Origin: Arthrobacter cryoconiti
GTDB taxonomy: Bacteria; Actinomycetota; Actinomycetes; Actinomycetales; Micrococcaceae
Length of the DNA: 64,000 bases
Direction: 5' to 3'
Assembly (NCBI RefSeq): GCF_020905375.1
Contig: NZ_JAJJBU010000014.1
Location: 124,001 to 188,000, forward strand
The notes under the pieces are model-generated. The model was not told the DNA's origin, made no database searches, and saw only the letters and a list, made by a program, of their open reading frames with translations. Below, piece after piece: positions 24,549 to 33,714 of this stretch (positions are counted from its first letter, which is position 1; each line of letters opens with the position of its first letter). The position numbers were made by a program, and so were the translations under genes.

Positions 24549-26117
24549 TCAGAGACGAGCCATCCAGGCCTCGACGTCCTCTGGAGCACGCGGAAGTGCC
24601 GCACTCAAGTTCAGCGGACCATTGGCAGTGATGAGGATGTCGTCCTCAATGCGTACGCCATTGCCACGGTACTCGGCCGGGATGCCCAAGTCCTCGTTCT
24701 TGAAATACAAGCCCGGTTCAATCGTGAAGACCATGCCCTCGGTGATGGTGCCATCCAGATACAGCTCGGCACGGGCCTGTGCACAGTCGTGGACGTCCAG
24801 ACCCAGGTGATGGCTGGTACCGTGCGGCATCCAACGACGGTGTTGCTGGCCCTCAGGGGAAAGTGCGACGGCGGCTGTCACAGGAAGCAAACCCCACTCC
24901 TCAAGGCGGGCGGCAAGAACCTCCATAGCGGCGTTGTGCACATCGCGGAACTTTCGTCCCGGCACGGCCACAGCGAAAGCGGCGTCGGCAGCATCCAGAA
25001 CAGCCTGGTAGATCTTGCGCTGGACGGGGGAGTACTTTCCGGAGACCGGAAGCGTACGGGTGATGTCTGCGGTGTAGAGTGAGTCCGCCTCCACTCCTGC
25101 GTCGACCAAAAGCAATTCCCCGGCGGTGACGGCTCCGGTGTTATGGGTCCAGTGCAAGATGGTGGCATTGTTCCCTGACGCGGCAATGGTGTCGTAGCCT
25201 AGCTCGTTGCCTTCCTCGCGGGCCCGTGCGAAGAATGCGCCCTCCACAACACGCTCACCACGCTTGTGGGCCACAGCGCGGGGAAGGGACTTGATGATCT
25301 CCTCGAACCCTGCAGCCGTGGCAGCCACAGCCACCTTCATCTGCTCGATTTCCCAATCATCCTTGAGCAGTCGAAGCTCGGAGAGGCTCTCAGCCAGCTT
25401 GGCATCCAGGGAGTCTAGTGCGCCGAAATCAATGGCGTCGGGGTTTGCGGCCGTGTTGTAGCGCGCGGTGTCGACAAGAGCGTCGATGTTCTCATCGACC
25501 TTGCGGACCAGGCGGATCGAGATGCCGCCGACGGAGGGTTCGCCCACGTTTTTGGTGATGGCTACCTCAAGTTCGGAAATGTCTACGGTGTCCAATCCGA
25601 GCTGTTCTTTGAACTCGGCCAGAGTTGGCCTGGGGCCAATCCAAAACTCGCCACTGCGGGAGTCAGCATAGAACTGTTTGGTATCCCGGCCAGCCAGCGG
25701 ACGGAAAAACAAGGACGCGTGGTGATTGCCGCCGTCGTCCCCGGCACCATCGCCTACAGGTTCCATGACCAGCACGGCGTCGGGCTCGTGGTCAACGCCA
25801 AGACCCGTCAGGTGGGCAAAGGAGGAGTGCGGACGGAAGCGGTAGTCACAGTCATTGGAGCGGACTTTCAAGGCACCTGCCGGGATAACGAGACGTTCGC
25901 CTTTGAACTGTTCGGAAATGGTGCGACGACGTCGCGCGGCATGATCGGCGACCTCGTCCCGGGGAGGAAGTTGGGTTGAAGCGGGGGCCCAATTGGAGGC
26001 CATAAAGGAGCGGAAAGCATCCGAGTCGGGGCGGTGTGAACGGTTATTCACACGCTCCTCGAGTGGCTGCTGCTCGGAGGGGTCGGGGTGCACGGAAGAT
26101 TTCTCTGTCTGGTTCAC
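24549..26117 (-). CDS. pepP: Xaa-Pro aminopeptidase (M24B)
   Basis: A 522-residue enzyme that releases an N-terminal residue next to proline. It has the aminopeptidase P N-terminal domain (about 60-215) and the pita-bread metallopeptidase domain, with dinuclear-metal ligands in LLVDAGVEADSLYTADITRT (two Asp), HGTSHHLGLDVHD (His), FTIEPGLYF (Glu) and VRIEDDILIT (Glu). The start is GTG with GGCAGG near it. The first ~40 residues are polar and probably disordered. It is monocistronic between a terminator and the divergent PHP gene. Confidence 0.92.
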   Translation of the reverse strand: MNQTEKSSVHPDPSEQQPLEERVNNRSHRPDSDAFRSFMASNWAPASTQLPPRDEVADHAARRRRTISEQFKGERLVIPAGALKVRSNDCDYRFRPHSSFAHLTGLGVDHEPDAVLVMEPVGDGAGDDGGNHHASLFFRPLAGRDTKQFYADSRSGEFWIGPRPTLAEFKEQLGLDTVDISELEVAITKNVGEPSVGGISIRLVRKVDENIDALVDTARYNTAANPDAIDFGALDSLDAKLAESLSELRLLKDDWEIEQMKVAVAATAAGFEEIIKSLPRAVAHKRGERVVEGAFFARAREEGNELGYDTIAASGNNATILHWTHNTGAVTAGELLLVDAGVEADSLYTADITRTLPVSGKYSPVQRKIYQAVLDAADAAFAVAVPGRKFRDVHNAAMEVLAARLEEWGLLPVTAAVALSPEGQQHRRWMPHGTSHHLGLDVHDCAQARAELYLDGTITEGMVFTIEPGLYFKNEDLGIPAEYRGNGVRIEDDILITANGPLNLSAALPRAPEDVEAWMARL

Positions 26118-26194
26118 CCTGCCAGTCTCTCACCGCGGGTGCTGCTAGGACAATGCGAGAAGGTTGGAGCGCTGCGTGAATTGGGTGGGCAACG

Positions 26195-26200
26195 TAGGCT
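26195..26200 (+). promoter_or_regulatory. Putative -10 element of the leaderless PHP gene
   Basis: TAGGCT ends six bases before the GTG start; there is no ribosome site. Confidence 0.45.
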
Positions 26201-26206
26201 TATGGG

Positions 26207-27070
26207 GTGAAGATCGATCTGCACGCACATTCAAATGTTTCCGACGGGACGCAGCCCCCTGCGCAGCTTGTGGCCGCAGCGCTCGCCGCTGGAGTGGACG
26301 TGATGGCACTGACCGATCATGATTCCACTGCAGGCTGGGCCGCAGCGCTCGTCGCCGCCCGCGCCTTGGGTGTTGGCTTGGTGCCCGGCATGGAAATTTC
26401 CTGTACGACGGATCGCGGAATCAGCGTGCACCTGCTCTGCTATCTCCATGACCCCACGCATCAAGGTTTGCTGGCGGAAATCACTAAGGCGAAGGAAGCT
26501 CGGCAGAGCCGTGCCGAGCGTATGGTTCTGCGCCTCGCCGAGGACTATCCGCTGAGCTGGGACGATGTCAGCGCCCATGTGGCCCCCGGAGCTACCGTGG
26601 GACGCCCGCACATAGCCGATGCCTTGGTTGCAGCGGGCATAGTCTCGGATCGCAATGAGGCCTTTGCTACCATCCTCACTTCCCACTCCCGCTATTTTGT
26701 GAGCCACTACGCTCCGGATCCTGTACTGGCCGTGCAACTGGTTCGCGCGGCTGGCGGAGTGCCCGTCTTCGCTCATCCCGTAGCATCCTCGCGGGGGAGA
26801 GTGGTAGATGCCCAAGTGTTCCATGACATGATCGACGCCGGGCTGCTGGGCGTGGAGGTGGACCACCGGGACAACCCTCCCGAGGGACGCGCATGGTTGC
26901 GGAACTTGGCATCAAAAAATGGGCTGTTAGTGACGGGATCCTCCGACTATCACGGCGCTGGAAAGCCGAACTTGTTGGGTGAAAATACTACTCGGCCGGA
27001 GGTGCTTGAGAGCATCCTGGCACTGGCCACGGGGGCGCGCGCTTATCTTCCCCACCAGCTACAAATGTAG
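26207..27070 (+). CDS. PHP-domain phosphoesterase (TrpH/RNase AM-like)
   Basis: A metal-dependent phosphoesterase of 287 residues with the four PHP motifs: DLHAHSNVSDGT (6-15), LTDHDST, PGMEIS and FAHPVAS, plus the final SSDYHG. The family cleaves nucleoside 3',5'-bisphosphates or trims RNA 5' ends; the exact activity is not shown here. The start is GTG. The gene is monocistronic. Confidence 0.85.
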   Translation: MKIDLHAHSNVSDGTQPPAQLVAAALAAGVDVMALTDHDSTAGWAAALVAARALGVGLVPGMEISCTTDRGISVHLLCYLHDPTHQGLLAEITKAKEARQSRAERMVLRLAEDYPLSWDDVSAHVAPGATVGRPHIADALVAAGIVSDRNEAFATILTSHSRYFVSHYAPDPVLAVQLVRAAGGVPVFAHPVASSRGRVVDAQVFHDMIDAGLLGVEVDHRDNPPEGRAWLRNLASKNGLLVTGSSDYHGAGKPNLLGENTTRPEVLESILALATGARAYLPHQLQM

Positions 27071-27438
27071 CAATGGTTGTGTCCTCTATATAGCTAAAAA
27101 TCAAACGCTTGGGCTTTTCTTCGCGTAGACGCTGTTACAGTGGGAAGGAAAGTACAGTTCGCGAAGGTAACAAATTACGCCTGCGCGAACTCTCAAATTT
27201 TCCGTTTCCGGCGCCTTGGCTGCCGTAGATTTCCGGTAGTGAATAATCGCGTAGATACGCGATTCACGCGGGGCCACTTTGTGCAGATGGAACTGCAGAC
27301 GAGGGTGGCCGTCCCCGGGCGGGAAAGCGCGCCAAGGGAACCCGGCACCGGCTTGCCCAACACGAGAGTGTCTCAAGAGGCGGCGCGCGCCACATTCGAC
27401 GGGACACCGGTGGGTTCCGTCCGCGCGAGAGGAACTTC
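27071..27438. promoter_or_regulatory. Intergenic region with dyads upstream of the symporter gene
   Basis: No credible gene is seen in this 368-bp gap. It holds an 8-bp inverted pair (AGTTCGCG at 27156-27163, CGCGAACT at 27184-27191) and a perfect dyad AATCGCGTA-GA-TACGCGATT at 27245-27264. Further on, complementary GGCCAC and GTGGCC segments suggest a structured leader. The symporter's ribosome site GAGAGGA is just before its ATG. I could not match it to a known riboswitch. Confidence 0.5.
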
Positions 27439-29133
27439 ATGGCGCCTGACGGTGCGGGACTTTATCAACTAGGTGGCTGGACCATCATTGGACTTCTAGT
27501 CCTCTTCTACGGTGGAACGCTTTTGATGACACTGTTCATCAGTAAGAAGAATGAGAACGCCGATTCGTATATGACGGCCGGTAATAACGTCGGCTTTGGT
27601 ATTTCTGCTGGCAGCATGACGGCAACCTGGATCTGGGCGTCTTCCATGTATGCCTCAGCCACCTCCGGATATACGTACGGGATATCGGGGCCCATCCACT
27701 ACGGATTGTGGGGGGCGCTGATGATTTTGTTCATCTACCCTTTCGGTAAGCGAATTCGAGCCGTGGCACCCAAGGCCCACACTTTGGCCGAGGTCATGCA
27801 TGCTCGGCACGGAAAATCTAGCCAGTTGATGCTTGCCGGGTCTAACATCGTCGGCTCGATTATTAGCATTACGTCAAACTTCATCGCCGGCGGTGCGTTG
27901 ATCACGCTGCTCTCTCCTTTCAGCTTCAATCAGGGCATCCTCTTTATCGGGGGCGGGATTCTGCTGTACTCCTTGTGGTCCGGCTTCCGGGCGTCGGTGC
28001 TGACAGATGCTGCACAGGTATTTGCCATGCTGGGAGCTGTGGTTATCGTCATTCCAGTGGTATTTTTCGCCGCTGGCGGGACAGACATGTTCGTCACGGG
28101 GGCTGCGAACCTGACGCCGCAGCAATCCGATTTCTTCTCCTCGGACGCGTTCTTGAACCAGGGGGCTCCGTACATCGCTGCGGTGCTGGCATACGCCATC
28201 GGCAACCAGACGATCGCCCAGCGCTTGTTTGCTGTACGTGAGGACTTGATCAAGAAGACATTTATCACCGCAACGGTGGGTTACGGTGCCACCATCATCG
28301 GTATCGGCATGATGGGTGTCATGGCCCTCTACGCCGGGATCGTTCCGCTGGACGGAGACACGAATAAACTCATCCCGCAGATGGCCGCCACCTACCTGAG
28401 CCCCGTGCTGCTGGGTATCTTTTTGATCATGATCATCGGCGCGCTGTCCTCAACAGCCGACTCAGATCTGTCTGCACTTTCCTCGATTGTGATGACGGAT
28501 GTCTACGGTCAAAATATCGCCAAAAAGGGGGAAGCCAATCCGAAGACCATGCTGTTCATAGGGCGGATCACCATGGTACTGGCCACCGGTATTGGACTCT
28601 ATTTTGCCAGCAAACAGTTGGATATTTTGGACTTGCTGGTATTTGTTGGTGCGCTGTGGGGGGCATTGGTGTTCCCCGTCATTGCCAGCTTCTACTGGCA
28701 GAAGGTCACCAACCGGGCGTTCACTATTTCCGTGCTGGCAGCCTTGGTAGTGTTCCTCCCCGTCCGTTTCGCGTGGCTTCGCTTCGACGGGACCGTCGGC
28801 ATAATGGTGGATGTGCTCTCGGTCATTGGTATAGGGGTGGTGCTGGGCTTGATGGCATTTGGCTTCTTCGGGCTCAAAGTGGCAAAAATCGTGGCCGCCG
28901 TCGCGATTGTGGCTGCAGCCCCGTTCTCGATCGGCTTCCTCCACAATTACGCGGTACTGTCTGGATCATTGGTAGCCTATGCCGTCAGCACGCTAGTTTG
29001 CTACTTCATGTGCTTCCGAAATAAGGCGACTTTTGACTTTGCGAGCATCGCACGCACAATTGGCGACTTTGACACCAGGTCTGACACGGCGGATGGACAA
29101 ATCGAAGAACTCACCACGAAAAAGCAAGCGTAG
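27439..29133 (+). CDS. Sodium:solute symporter (SSS family)
   Basis: A transporter of 564 residues with about 13 membrane helices. The SSS core is seen in TATWIWASSMYASATSGYTYG, FGKRIRAVAPKAHTLAEVMHARHG and IIGALSSTADSDLSALSSIVMTDVY (Na+-site helix). It resembles the urea/solute branch (DUR3-like), but the substrate cannot be read from sequence. GAGAGGAA precedes the ATG. A 43-residue membrane protein gene follows 8 bp after the stop, and a long leader with dyads precedes. Confidence 0.85.
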   Translation: MAPDGAGLYQLGGWTIIGLLVLFYGGTLLMTLFISKKNENADSYMTAGNNVGFGISAGSMTATWIWASSMYASATSGYTYGISGPIHYGLWGALMILFIYPFGKRIRAVAPKAHTLAEVMHARHGKSSQLMLAGSNIVGSIISITSNFIAGGALITLLSPFSFNQGILFIGGGILLYSLWSGFRASVLTDAAQVFAMLGAVVIVIPVVFFAAGGTDMFVTGAANLTPQQSDFFSSDAFLNQGAPYIAAVLAYAIGNQTIAQRLFAVREDLIKKTFITATVGYGATIIGIGMMGVMALYAGIVPLDGDTNKLIPQMAATYLSPVLLGIFLIMIIGALSSTADSDLSALSSIVMTDVYGQNIAKKGEANPKTMLFIGRITMVLATGIGLYFASKQLDILDLLVFVGALWGALVFPVIASFYWQKVTNRAFTISVLAALVVFLPVRFAWLRFDGTVGIMVDVLSVIGIGVVLGLMAFGFFGLKVAKIVAAVAIVAAAPFSIGFLHNYAVLSGSLVAYAVSTLVCYFMCFRNKATFDFASIARTIGDFDTRSDTADGQIEELTTKKQA

Positions 29134-29141
29134 GAGCAACC

Positions 29142-29273
29142 ATGAATGAAATATTTCTGACACTGTATGTGCTCGTGTGGCCGGTAGTCGTCCTCGGCGT
29201 TCTGTGGGTCCTTGGGCGTGCCTTTATCAAGGAGATACTCCAAGCCCGGCGTGAGGGAAGAAGTCTCATCTAG
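29142..29273 (+). CDS. Putative transporter small subunit (43 aa)
   Basis: A short gene directly after the symporter gene (8-bp gap), with TAGGAGC before the ATG. The protein begins MNEIFLTLYVLVWPVVVLG, forms one hydrophobic helix (about 4-25) and ends in a basic tail with QARREGR. Similar tiny proteins next to actinobacterial SSS or NSS transporters are annotated as transporter small subunits. Its position and single helix support a partner role for the symporter, but no activity is proven. Confidence 0.75.
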   Translation: MNEIFLTLYVLVWPVVVLGVLWVLGRAFIKEILQARREGRSLI

Positions 29274-29294
29274 TGGAAGTGGTGGAGCTTTTGT

Positions 29295-30164
29295 TTAGAG
29301 CTCCACCACCGTGGCCACATGGCCCAGTCTTGCCGTCATGACGCCGATGGCCTGTGGGTTCTGGTCCACGCACACAAAGCGCCGGCCCAGTTTTGCCGCC
29401 ACGGCTCCGAGCGTGCCGGAGCCAGCGAAGAAGTCCAGCACCCAGTCGCCCTCACGGGAAGATGCGGCCACGGCCCGGCGCAGCAAGCCCTCGGGCTTTT
29501 GGGTTGGGTAGCCGGTCTTTTCCTTGCCTGTGGGTGAGACAATGGTGTGCCACCAGACATCCGTGGGCAGCTTACCCAGCTCACGTTTTTCTGGTGTGAC
29601 CAACCCCGGAGCCATATAGGGCTCCCTGTCCACTTCGGCGCTATCGAAGTGGTACTTCTTCGGGTTCTTGACGTACACCAAGATGTTGTCGTGCTTGGTG
29701 GGCCAGCGGTGCTTAGCCCGCGCACCATAGTCATAGGCCCAGATGATCTCGTTCAAAAAACATTCCCGGCCAAAGATCACATCCAGCATCACCTTGGCAT
29801 AGTGCACCTCTCGATAATCAAGGTGTAGATATAAGGTGCCGTCCTCCGCCAGAAGCCGCCACGCTTCTTGCAGCCGTGGCTCCAAGAATGACCAATAATC
29901 ACTAAAAGCGTCGTCGTAGCTGTGCAGAGTGCCACGAATGGTGTCGTAGCTGCGTCCACTAAAACCCACGCGATCGCCCGCACCGTCGGCATTGTGCACC
30001 ATGGTGGTTTGCTGACGACTCTGTACCCGGCCGGTATTAAACGGCGGGTCCACGTAGATCATGGTGAAGGCGCCGTCCGGGAGCGAGGGCAAAAATTCTG
30101 CGTTATCAGCATGGACCACCAAGTTTGGCCCGCTCCCGTCCGGCTGCCAGGGCGTTTTCGTCAT
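29295..30164 (-). CDS. Site-specific DNA methyltransferase (amino-methylating, beta-type order)
   Basis: A 289-residue methyltransferase. The catalytic motif DPPFNTGR (about 39-46) comes before the SAM motif FFAGSGTLGAVA (about 245-256), the order of the beta class of N6-adenine/N4-cytosine methylases, the class that includes CcrM. There is no restriction gene nearby, so it looks like an orphan. It starts 13 bp after the DEAD-box helicase stop on the same strand and is probably co-transcribed. The target sequence and base are unknown. Confidence 0.85.
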   Translation of the reverse strand: MTKTPWQPDGSGPNLVVHADNAEFLPSLPDGAFTMIYVDPPFNTGRVQSRQQTTMVHNADGAGDRVGFSGRSYDTIRGTLHSYDDAFSDYWSFLEPRLQEAWRLLAEDGTLYLHLDYREVHYAKVMLDVIFGRECFLNEIIWAYDYGARAKHRWPTKHDNILVYVKNPKKYHFDSAEVDREPYMAPGLVTPEKRELGKLPTDVWWHTIVSPTGKEKTGYPTQKPEGLLRRAVAASSREGDWVLDFFAGSGTLGAVAAKLGRRFVCVDQNPQAIGVMTARLGHVATVVEL

Positions 30165-30177
30165 GGGAGAGTTGACG

Positions 30178-31956
30178 CTACTCTCCGGCGGCTTCCGGCT
30201 GACCCACTACATCGCCGTTGCGGCGGCGAGTGCGTGTACGGCTGCGGCGTGCCCTCGGTGCAGCACTCTCACCGGCGGTAGTGGGAGCAGCAGCGGCGCT
30301 CGGCGCTTTGGACTCGGGCGTTGGCTCATCAGCAGAAGAACGGCGTCGGTTGCGGCCGCCGTCGTGCTTCTCACCGGTGTGGCGCTCACCATGGCGGGCA
30401 CCAGAGCGGTTGCCGCCCCGGTTGGGACCCCGGCCGGCGTCGTGTCCGTCGTCTCGCCCACCGGACTTGGGGGCGTTCCGTTTGCCCGTCTCACCCAGAT
30501 CTTCCAGGACTTCTGCGCCAATGCCGGCATGAGTGCGCTGATTGCGGGGCAAGCGACCCTTAGTTCCCTCTGGAATGTCCAAGTCAGTGTACAAGTGCGG
30601 GGAGGATGAGTACGTCTCGATGGGCTCGGGAACGCTCAGGCCAAGAGCCTTGTTGATGAGCGCCCACCGGGGCATGTCGTCCCAGTCCACAAACGTTACG
30701 GCCGTGCCCTTGTGTCCGGCGCGGCCTGTACGACCCACCCTGTGCAGGTAGATTTTTTCGTCTTCCACACACTGGTAATTGACCACATGGGTGACATCGT
30801 CCACGTCAATGCCGCGAGCGGCCACATCGGTGGCGACTAAAACGTCAACTTTGTTGTTGCGGAACGCGCGCAGTGCCTGCTCACGGGCGCCCTGGCCCAG
30901 ATCGCCGTGAATGGCTGCAGCTGCGAAGCCACGGTCGACGAGTTCCTCGGAAACCTTGGCTGCGGTGCGTTTGGTCTTCGTGAATACAATGCTGCGTCCG
31001 CGTCCATTGGCCTGCAAAATACGAGCCAGGACCTCGATCTTGTCTAGGTTGTGAGCGCGGTAGATCAGCTGGCGGATATCGCGCTTCGTCAGGCCCTCGT
31101 CGTCCGGGTCAGCAGCCCGAATATGCGTGGGTTGAGTCATATAACGCCGGGCCATGGCAACGACGGGGCCGGGCATTGTGGCGGAAAAGAGCATTGTCTG
31201 ACGCACTGCGGGTGTACCGGCAATCAGCGTCTCGACGTCAGGCAAGAAGCCCAGATCCAACATTTCATCCGCCTCATCCAAGATCACAATCTTGACGTTC
31301 TTGAGGACGAGGTGGTGCTGGCGCAGCATGTCGATCAACCGACCGGGCGTGCCAACTACAACTTCCACGCCTTGCTGGAGTGACTGAATCTGAGGCTCAT
31401 ACGCGCGTCCGCCATAAATGGTGGCAATCCGGACCCCGCGGTGCTTGGAAGCCGTGGTTAGGTCACCGGCCACCTGGACCGCGAGTTCGCGGGTCGGAAC
31501 AATCACCAGGGCCTGCGGAGCACCCGGAACAGGGAGTTTGTCGTACCCTGAATCCTTCGGGCCCACAACGCGTTGCAGGGCCGGTATGCCAAAGCCCAAG
31601 GTCTTACCTGTTCCGGTCTTGGCCTGACCGATGATGTCATGACCAGCCAGTGCGATAGGCAATGTCATCGACTGGATGGGGAAAGGATGTGTGATGCCCG
31701 CTTCGTTGAGCGAGGACACAATGTCAGCGTGAACACCGTAGCTGGCAAACGTGGCTTTTTCTTCCTGGCGCGGAGGCTCATTGCTGCTAAGAGTTCCGTC
31801 TATCTCAACGTTCTCTTTGCCGTCCTCAGCCTGCAGGAGTGTGTCTGTTTCAATACTCAAATGCTTACCGTTCAATTCGTCTATACAGGTGCTGTATTTC
31901 GTGGGCTCAACGCCGACGCCCTCTGCGGGGCCAAACGGAACCTGGACGGACAGCAC
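30178..31956 (-). CDS. DEAD-box RNA helicase (RhlE-like)
   Basis: An ATP-dependent RNA helicase of 592 residues. Motifs in order are Q motif (PFPIQSMTLP), Walker A AKTGTGKT, PTRELA, DEADEMLD, FSATMPG and HRVGRTGRAG. The C-terminal ~120 residues are basic and disordered (Arg/Ser/Pro-rich), typical of actinobacterial RNA helicases that may act in cold response or ribosome assembly. The start is uncertain: GTG 31956 has no ribosome site, and the first ~60 residues do not resemble the core; TTG 31860 is another option. Confidence 0.88.
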   Translation of the reverse strand: MLSVQVPFGPAEGVGVEPTKYSTCIDELNGKHLSIETDTLLQAEDGKENVEIDGTLSSNEPPRQEEKATFASYGVHADIVSSLNEAGITHPFPIQSMTLPIALAGHDIIGQAKTGTGKTLGFGIPALQRVVGPKDSGYDKLPVPGAPQALVIVPTRELAVQVAGDLTTASKHRGVRIATIYGGRAYEPQIQSLQQGVEVVVGTPGRLIDMLRQHHLVLKNVKIVILDEADEMLDLGFLPDVETLIAGTPAVRQTMLFSATMPGPVVAMARRYMTQPTHIRAADPDDEGLTKRDIRQLIYRAHNLDKIEVLARILQANGRGRSIVFTKTKRTAAKVSEELVDRGFAAAAIHGDLGQGAREQALRAFRNNKVDVLVATDVAARGIDVDDVTHVVNYQCVEDEKIYLHRVGRTGRAGHKGTAVTFVDWDDMPRWALINKALGLSVPEPIETYSSSPHLYTDLDIPEGTKGRLPRNQRTHAGIGAEVLEDLGETGKRNAPKSGGRDDGHDAGRGPNRGGNRSGARHGERHTGEKHDGGRNRRRSSADEPTPESKAPSAAAAPTTAGESAAPRARRSRTRTRRRNGDVVGQPEAAGE

Positions 31957-32176
31957 TAATGAGGGAAGCCGATCGCGGGCTTACAAATACATGCCCTCTC
32001 GCTGCCGGATAAACGGGACTGCGTAAGAGCGTAAAAAGACTCGCGTAGGGGCGGGCTTGTTGAACAAAAAACAATTTTCAACGACCGGGCATCCATGTCT
32101 ACGGTTTTAGTCTAGCCGGTCCACTGCCGATTCCGCTCGGCCTTGTCAATATCGCGCAGTGTCGCACAGGAGATCG

Positions 32177-33649
32177 TCAACTCGCGCCCGCGGGCACAAA
32201 CGCTATGGTTCGCGTGGTGATGTCAGCCTTGACGAGTTTCACGCGGACCACGGTGCCCGGTTCAAGGTCACCCTCGCAGTACCCGGTCACTGCGGGTTCG
32301 AAAATCAGGATTGAGCTACGCGCGGGCGCAGACTTGGTGGTGTGGCCATTTTTCTTGGGCCCGGCGAGGACGACGGCGTCAAACTCGGCACCTATCCTGT
32401 GACTGAGCAGTGCCGCTTCGACGGTGTCAACGGCGGCACGATCCACCTTGTTGGCGAGTTGGTTGGAGGCGTCCATGATCTCTGGGAGTTCTTCGAGGGC
32501 GGCCACCGCCCACGGTGGGGCCTCATCTCCGGAACACAGCGCGGCGCAGATAGCCAAGACAAATCTGTCCACGAGCCGGCGCAGGGGCGCGGTGGCATGC
32601 GCGTAGGGCGCCGCGACGGCGGCCTGGCGGACCTGCTCTGGGACGCTCCCATTGAACGGCGTGTAACTGGCACCCCTGAATAAGGTAGTTGCCGCGTGCA
32701 TCAGGGCCAGCTGCCGCGGCTCACTGATGTCCAAGGTGCGCAGGTACGCCCCATATTCCAGGCCTTCCTCCCACGGTGTTCCCAACAGCTGTGTTTGTCG
32801 GCGGTAGGCGGCAATGGCGTCGGCATCCGGGGCAGGCATGGTGCGCAGGATGCCCACCTTTCCCGCCAGCATCACCTGCGCCGCTGCCATTCCAGTCAGC
32901 AGAGAGATCTGGGCGTTCCAATCCTCAATGGGTAGCCCGGGCCGAAACTTTAGCTCATAGCGTCCGTCGACGAACTCTACTTCCTGCTGGGGCACATTCA
33001 AGCTCGCCCCTCCCCGGGCGCGCTCCAAGGCAACGCGCTTGCTTCCGATCTCAGCTAAGAGGGTCAATGTCTCGGCGAAGGACTGAGGGGCACTCTTAGC
33101 GTCATACATCTCTTGGGCTTGATCGTAATCAAGCTTGGCAATGCTTTTGACGGTGGCGCGGCGAACCATGGCGTGGACCGAGGAGCCGTCCGGAGCAAGT
33201 CTGATTTCCCAGACGAACGCCGATCGGGGATCGTTGGCAAAGAGGCTTGCCGCTCCTTCACTTAGTGGGATTGGATGCAACGGGATGCGGTTGCCGGGTG
33301 TGTAGATGGTCTGGCCTCGGCGCCTGGTCTCGGTGTCCAGCGGACCACCAGCGGGCACGAAAGAGGGGACATCGGCAATAGCGTAATGGACTACGTAGCC
33401 ATCGCCGTCGCGCTCTAGAAACATGGCCTGGTCAAGGTCGAGCGAGCCAGGAGGGTCAATCGTAATGAACGGTAACTCCGTCAGGTCCAGCGCCGGAAGA
33501 TCGTGGTCTGCGATGACATGTGTGACCTCGGCCAGGACGTCTTCGTCAAAGCCGTCCGGGAGCTTAAACTCCGTGGAAAGGGCCTTCAGGGCGCGGGCAA
33601 GGTTGTGTTGGGCGACGCTTTGCTTGATACCAATATGAGAGTACGGCAC
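32177..33649 (-). CDS. RNB-domain ribonuclease (RNase II/R family)
   Basis: A 490-residue exoribonuclease-like protein. The RNB catalytic block is PGSLDLDQAMFLERDGDGYVVHYAIADV with its metal-binding Asp residues, followed by RRRGQTIYTPGNRIPLHP and the later RRLVDRFVLAI. It lacks the N-terminal cold-shock domains of full RNase R. I chose GTG 33649 because TACGCT lies six bases upstream; the frame continues 16 residues further. It is divergent from a ferritin-like gene with a mirrored promoter. Confidence 0.85.
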   Translation of the reverse strand: MPYSHIGIKQSVAQHNLARALKALSTEFKLPDGFDEDVLAEVTHVIADHDLPALDLTELPFITIDPPGSLDLDQAMFLERDGDGYVVHYAIADVPSFVPAGGPLDTETRRRGQTIYTPGNRIPLHPIPLSEGAASLFANDPRSAFVWEIRLAPDGSSVHAMVRRATVKSIAKLDYDQAQEMYDAKSAPQSFAETLTLLAEIGSKRVALERARGGASLNVPQQEVEFVDGRYELKFRPGLPIEDWNAQISLLTGMAAAQVMLAGKVGILRTMPAPDADAIAAYRRQTQLLGTPWEEGLEYGAYLRTLDISEPRQLALMHAATTLFRGASYTPFNGSVPEQVRQAAVAAPYAHATAPLRRLVDRFVLAICAALCSGDEAPPWAVAALEELPEIMDASNQLANKVDRAAVDTVEAALLSHRIGAEFDAVVLAGPKKNGHTTKSAPARSSILIFEPAVTGYCEGDLEPGTVVRVKLVKADITTRTIAFVPAGAS

Positions 33650-33655
33650 GGTTTC

Positions 33656-33661
33656 AGCGTA
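33656..33661 (-). promoter_or_regulatory. Putative -10 element of the leaderless RNB gene
   Basis: TACGCT ends six bases before GTG 33649. Confidence 0.45.
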
Positions 33662-33701
33662 AACGATTCGTGGCCCGACGCCATGTAGGCGCCGCACGCA
33701 C

Positions 33702-33707
33702 TACGCT
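33702..33707 (+). promoter_or_regulatory. Putative -10 element of the leaderless ferritin-like gene
   Basis: TACGCT, the same hexamer as for the divergent RNB gene, ends seven bases before ATG 33715. Confidence 0.45.
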
Positions 33708-33714
33708 GGGACGT

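Noticed and set aside
27265-27438. Known riboswitch before the symporter (glycine or guanidine type)
   Set aside because: The conserved core sequences of those classes are not found.
27140-27472. Reading frame of 110 codons before the symporter
   Set aside because: It has no domain features, no ribosome site and overlaps the symporter start; the region looks like regulatory sequence.
29295-30164. Restriction-modification system
   Set aside because: No nuclease or specificity gene adjoins the methyltransferase; neighbours are a helicase and a symporter.
31860-31956. Remnant of a tRNA antisense to the helicase N-terminus (Gly-Val-Glu-Pro-Thr type peptide)
   Set aside because: Such peptides often come from antisense T-loops, but the plus strand here has no GGTTCGAxTCC arm or acceptor stem.
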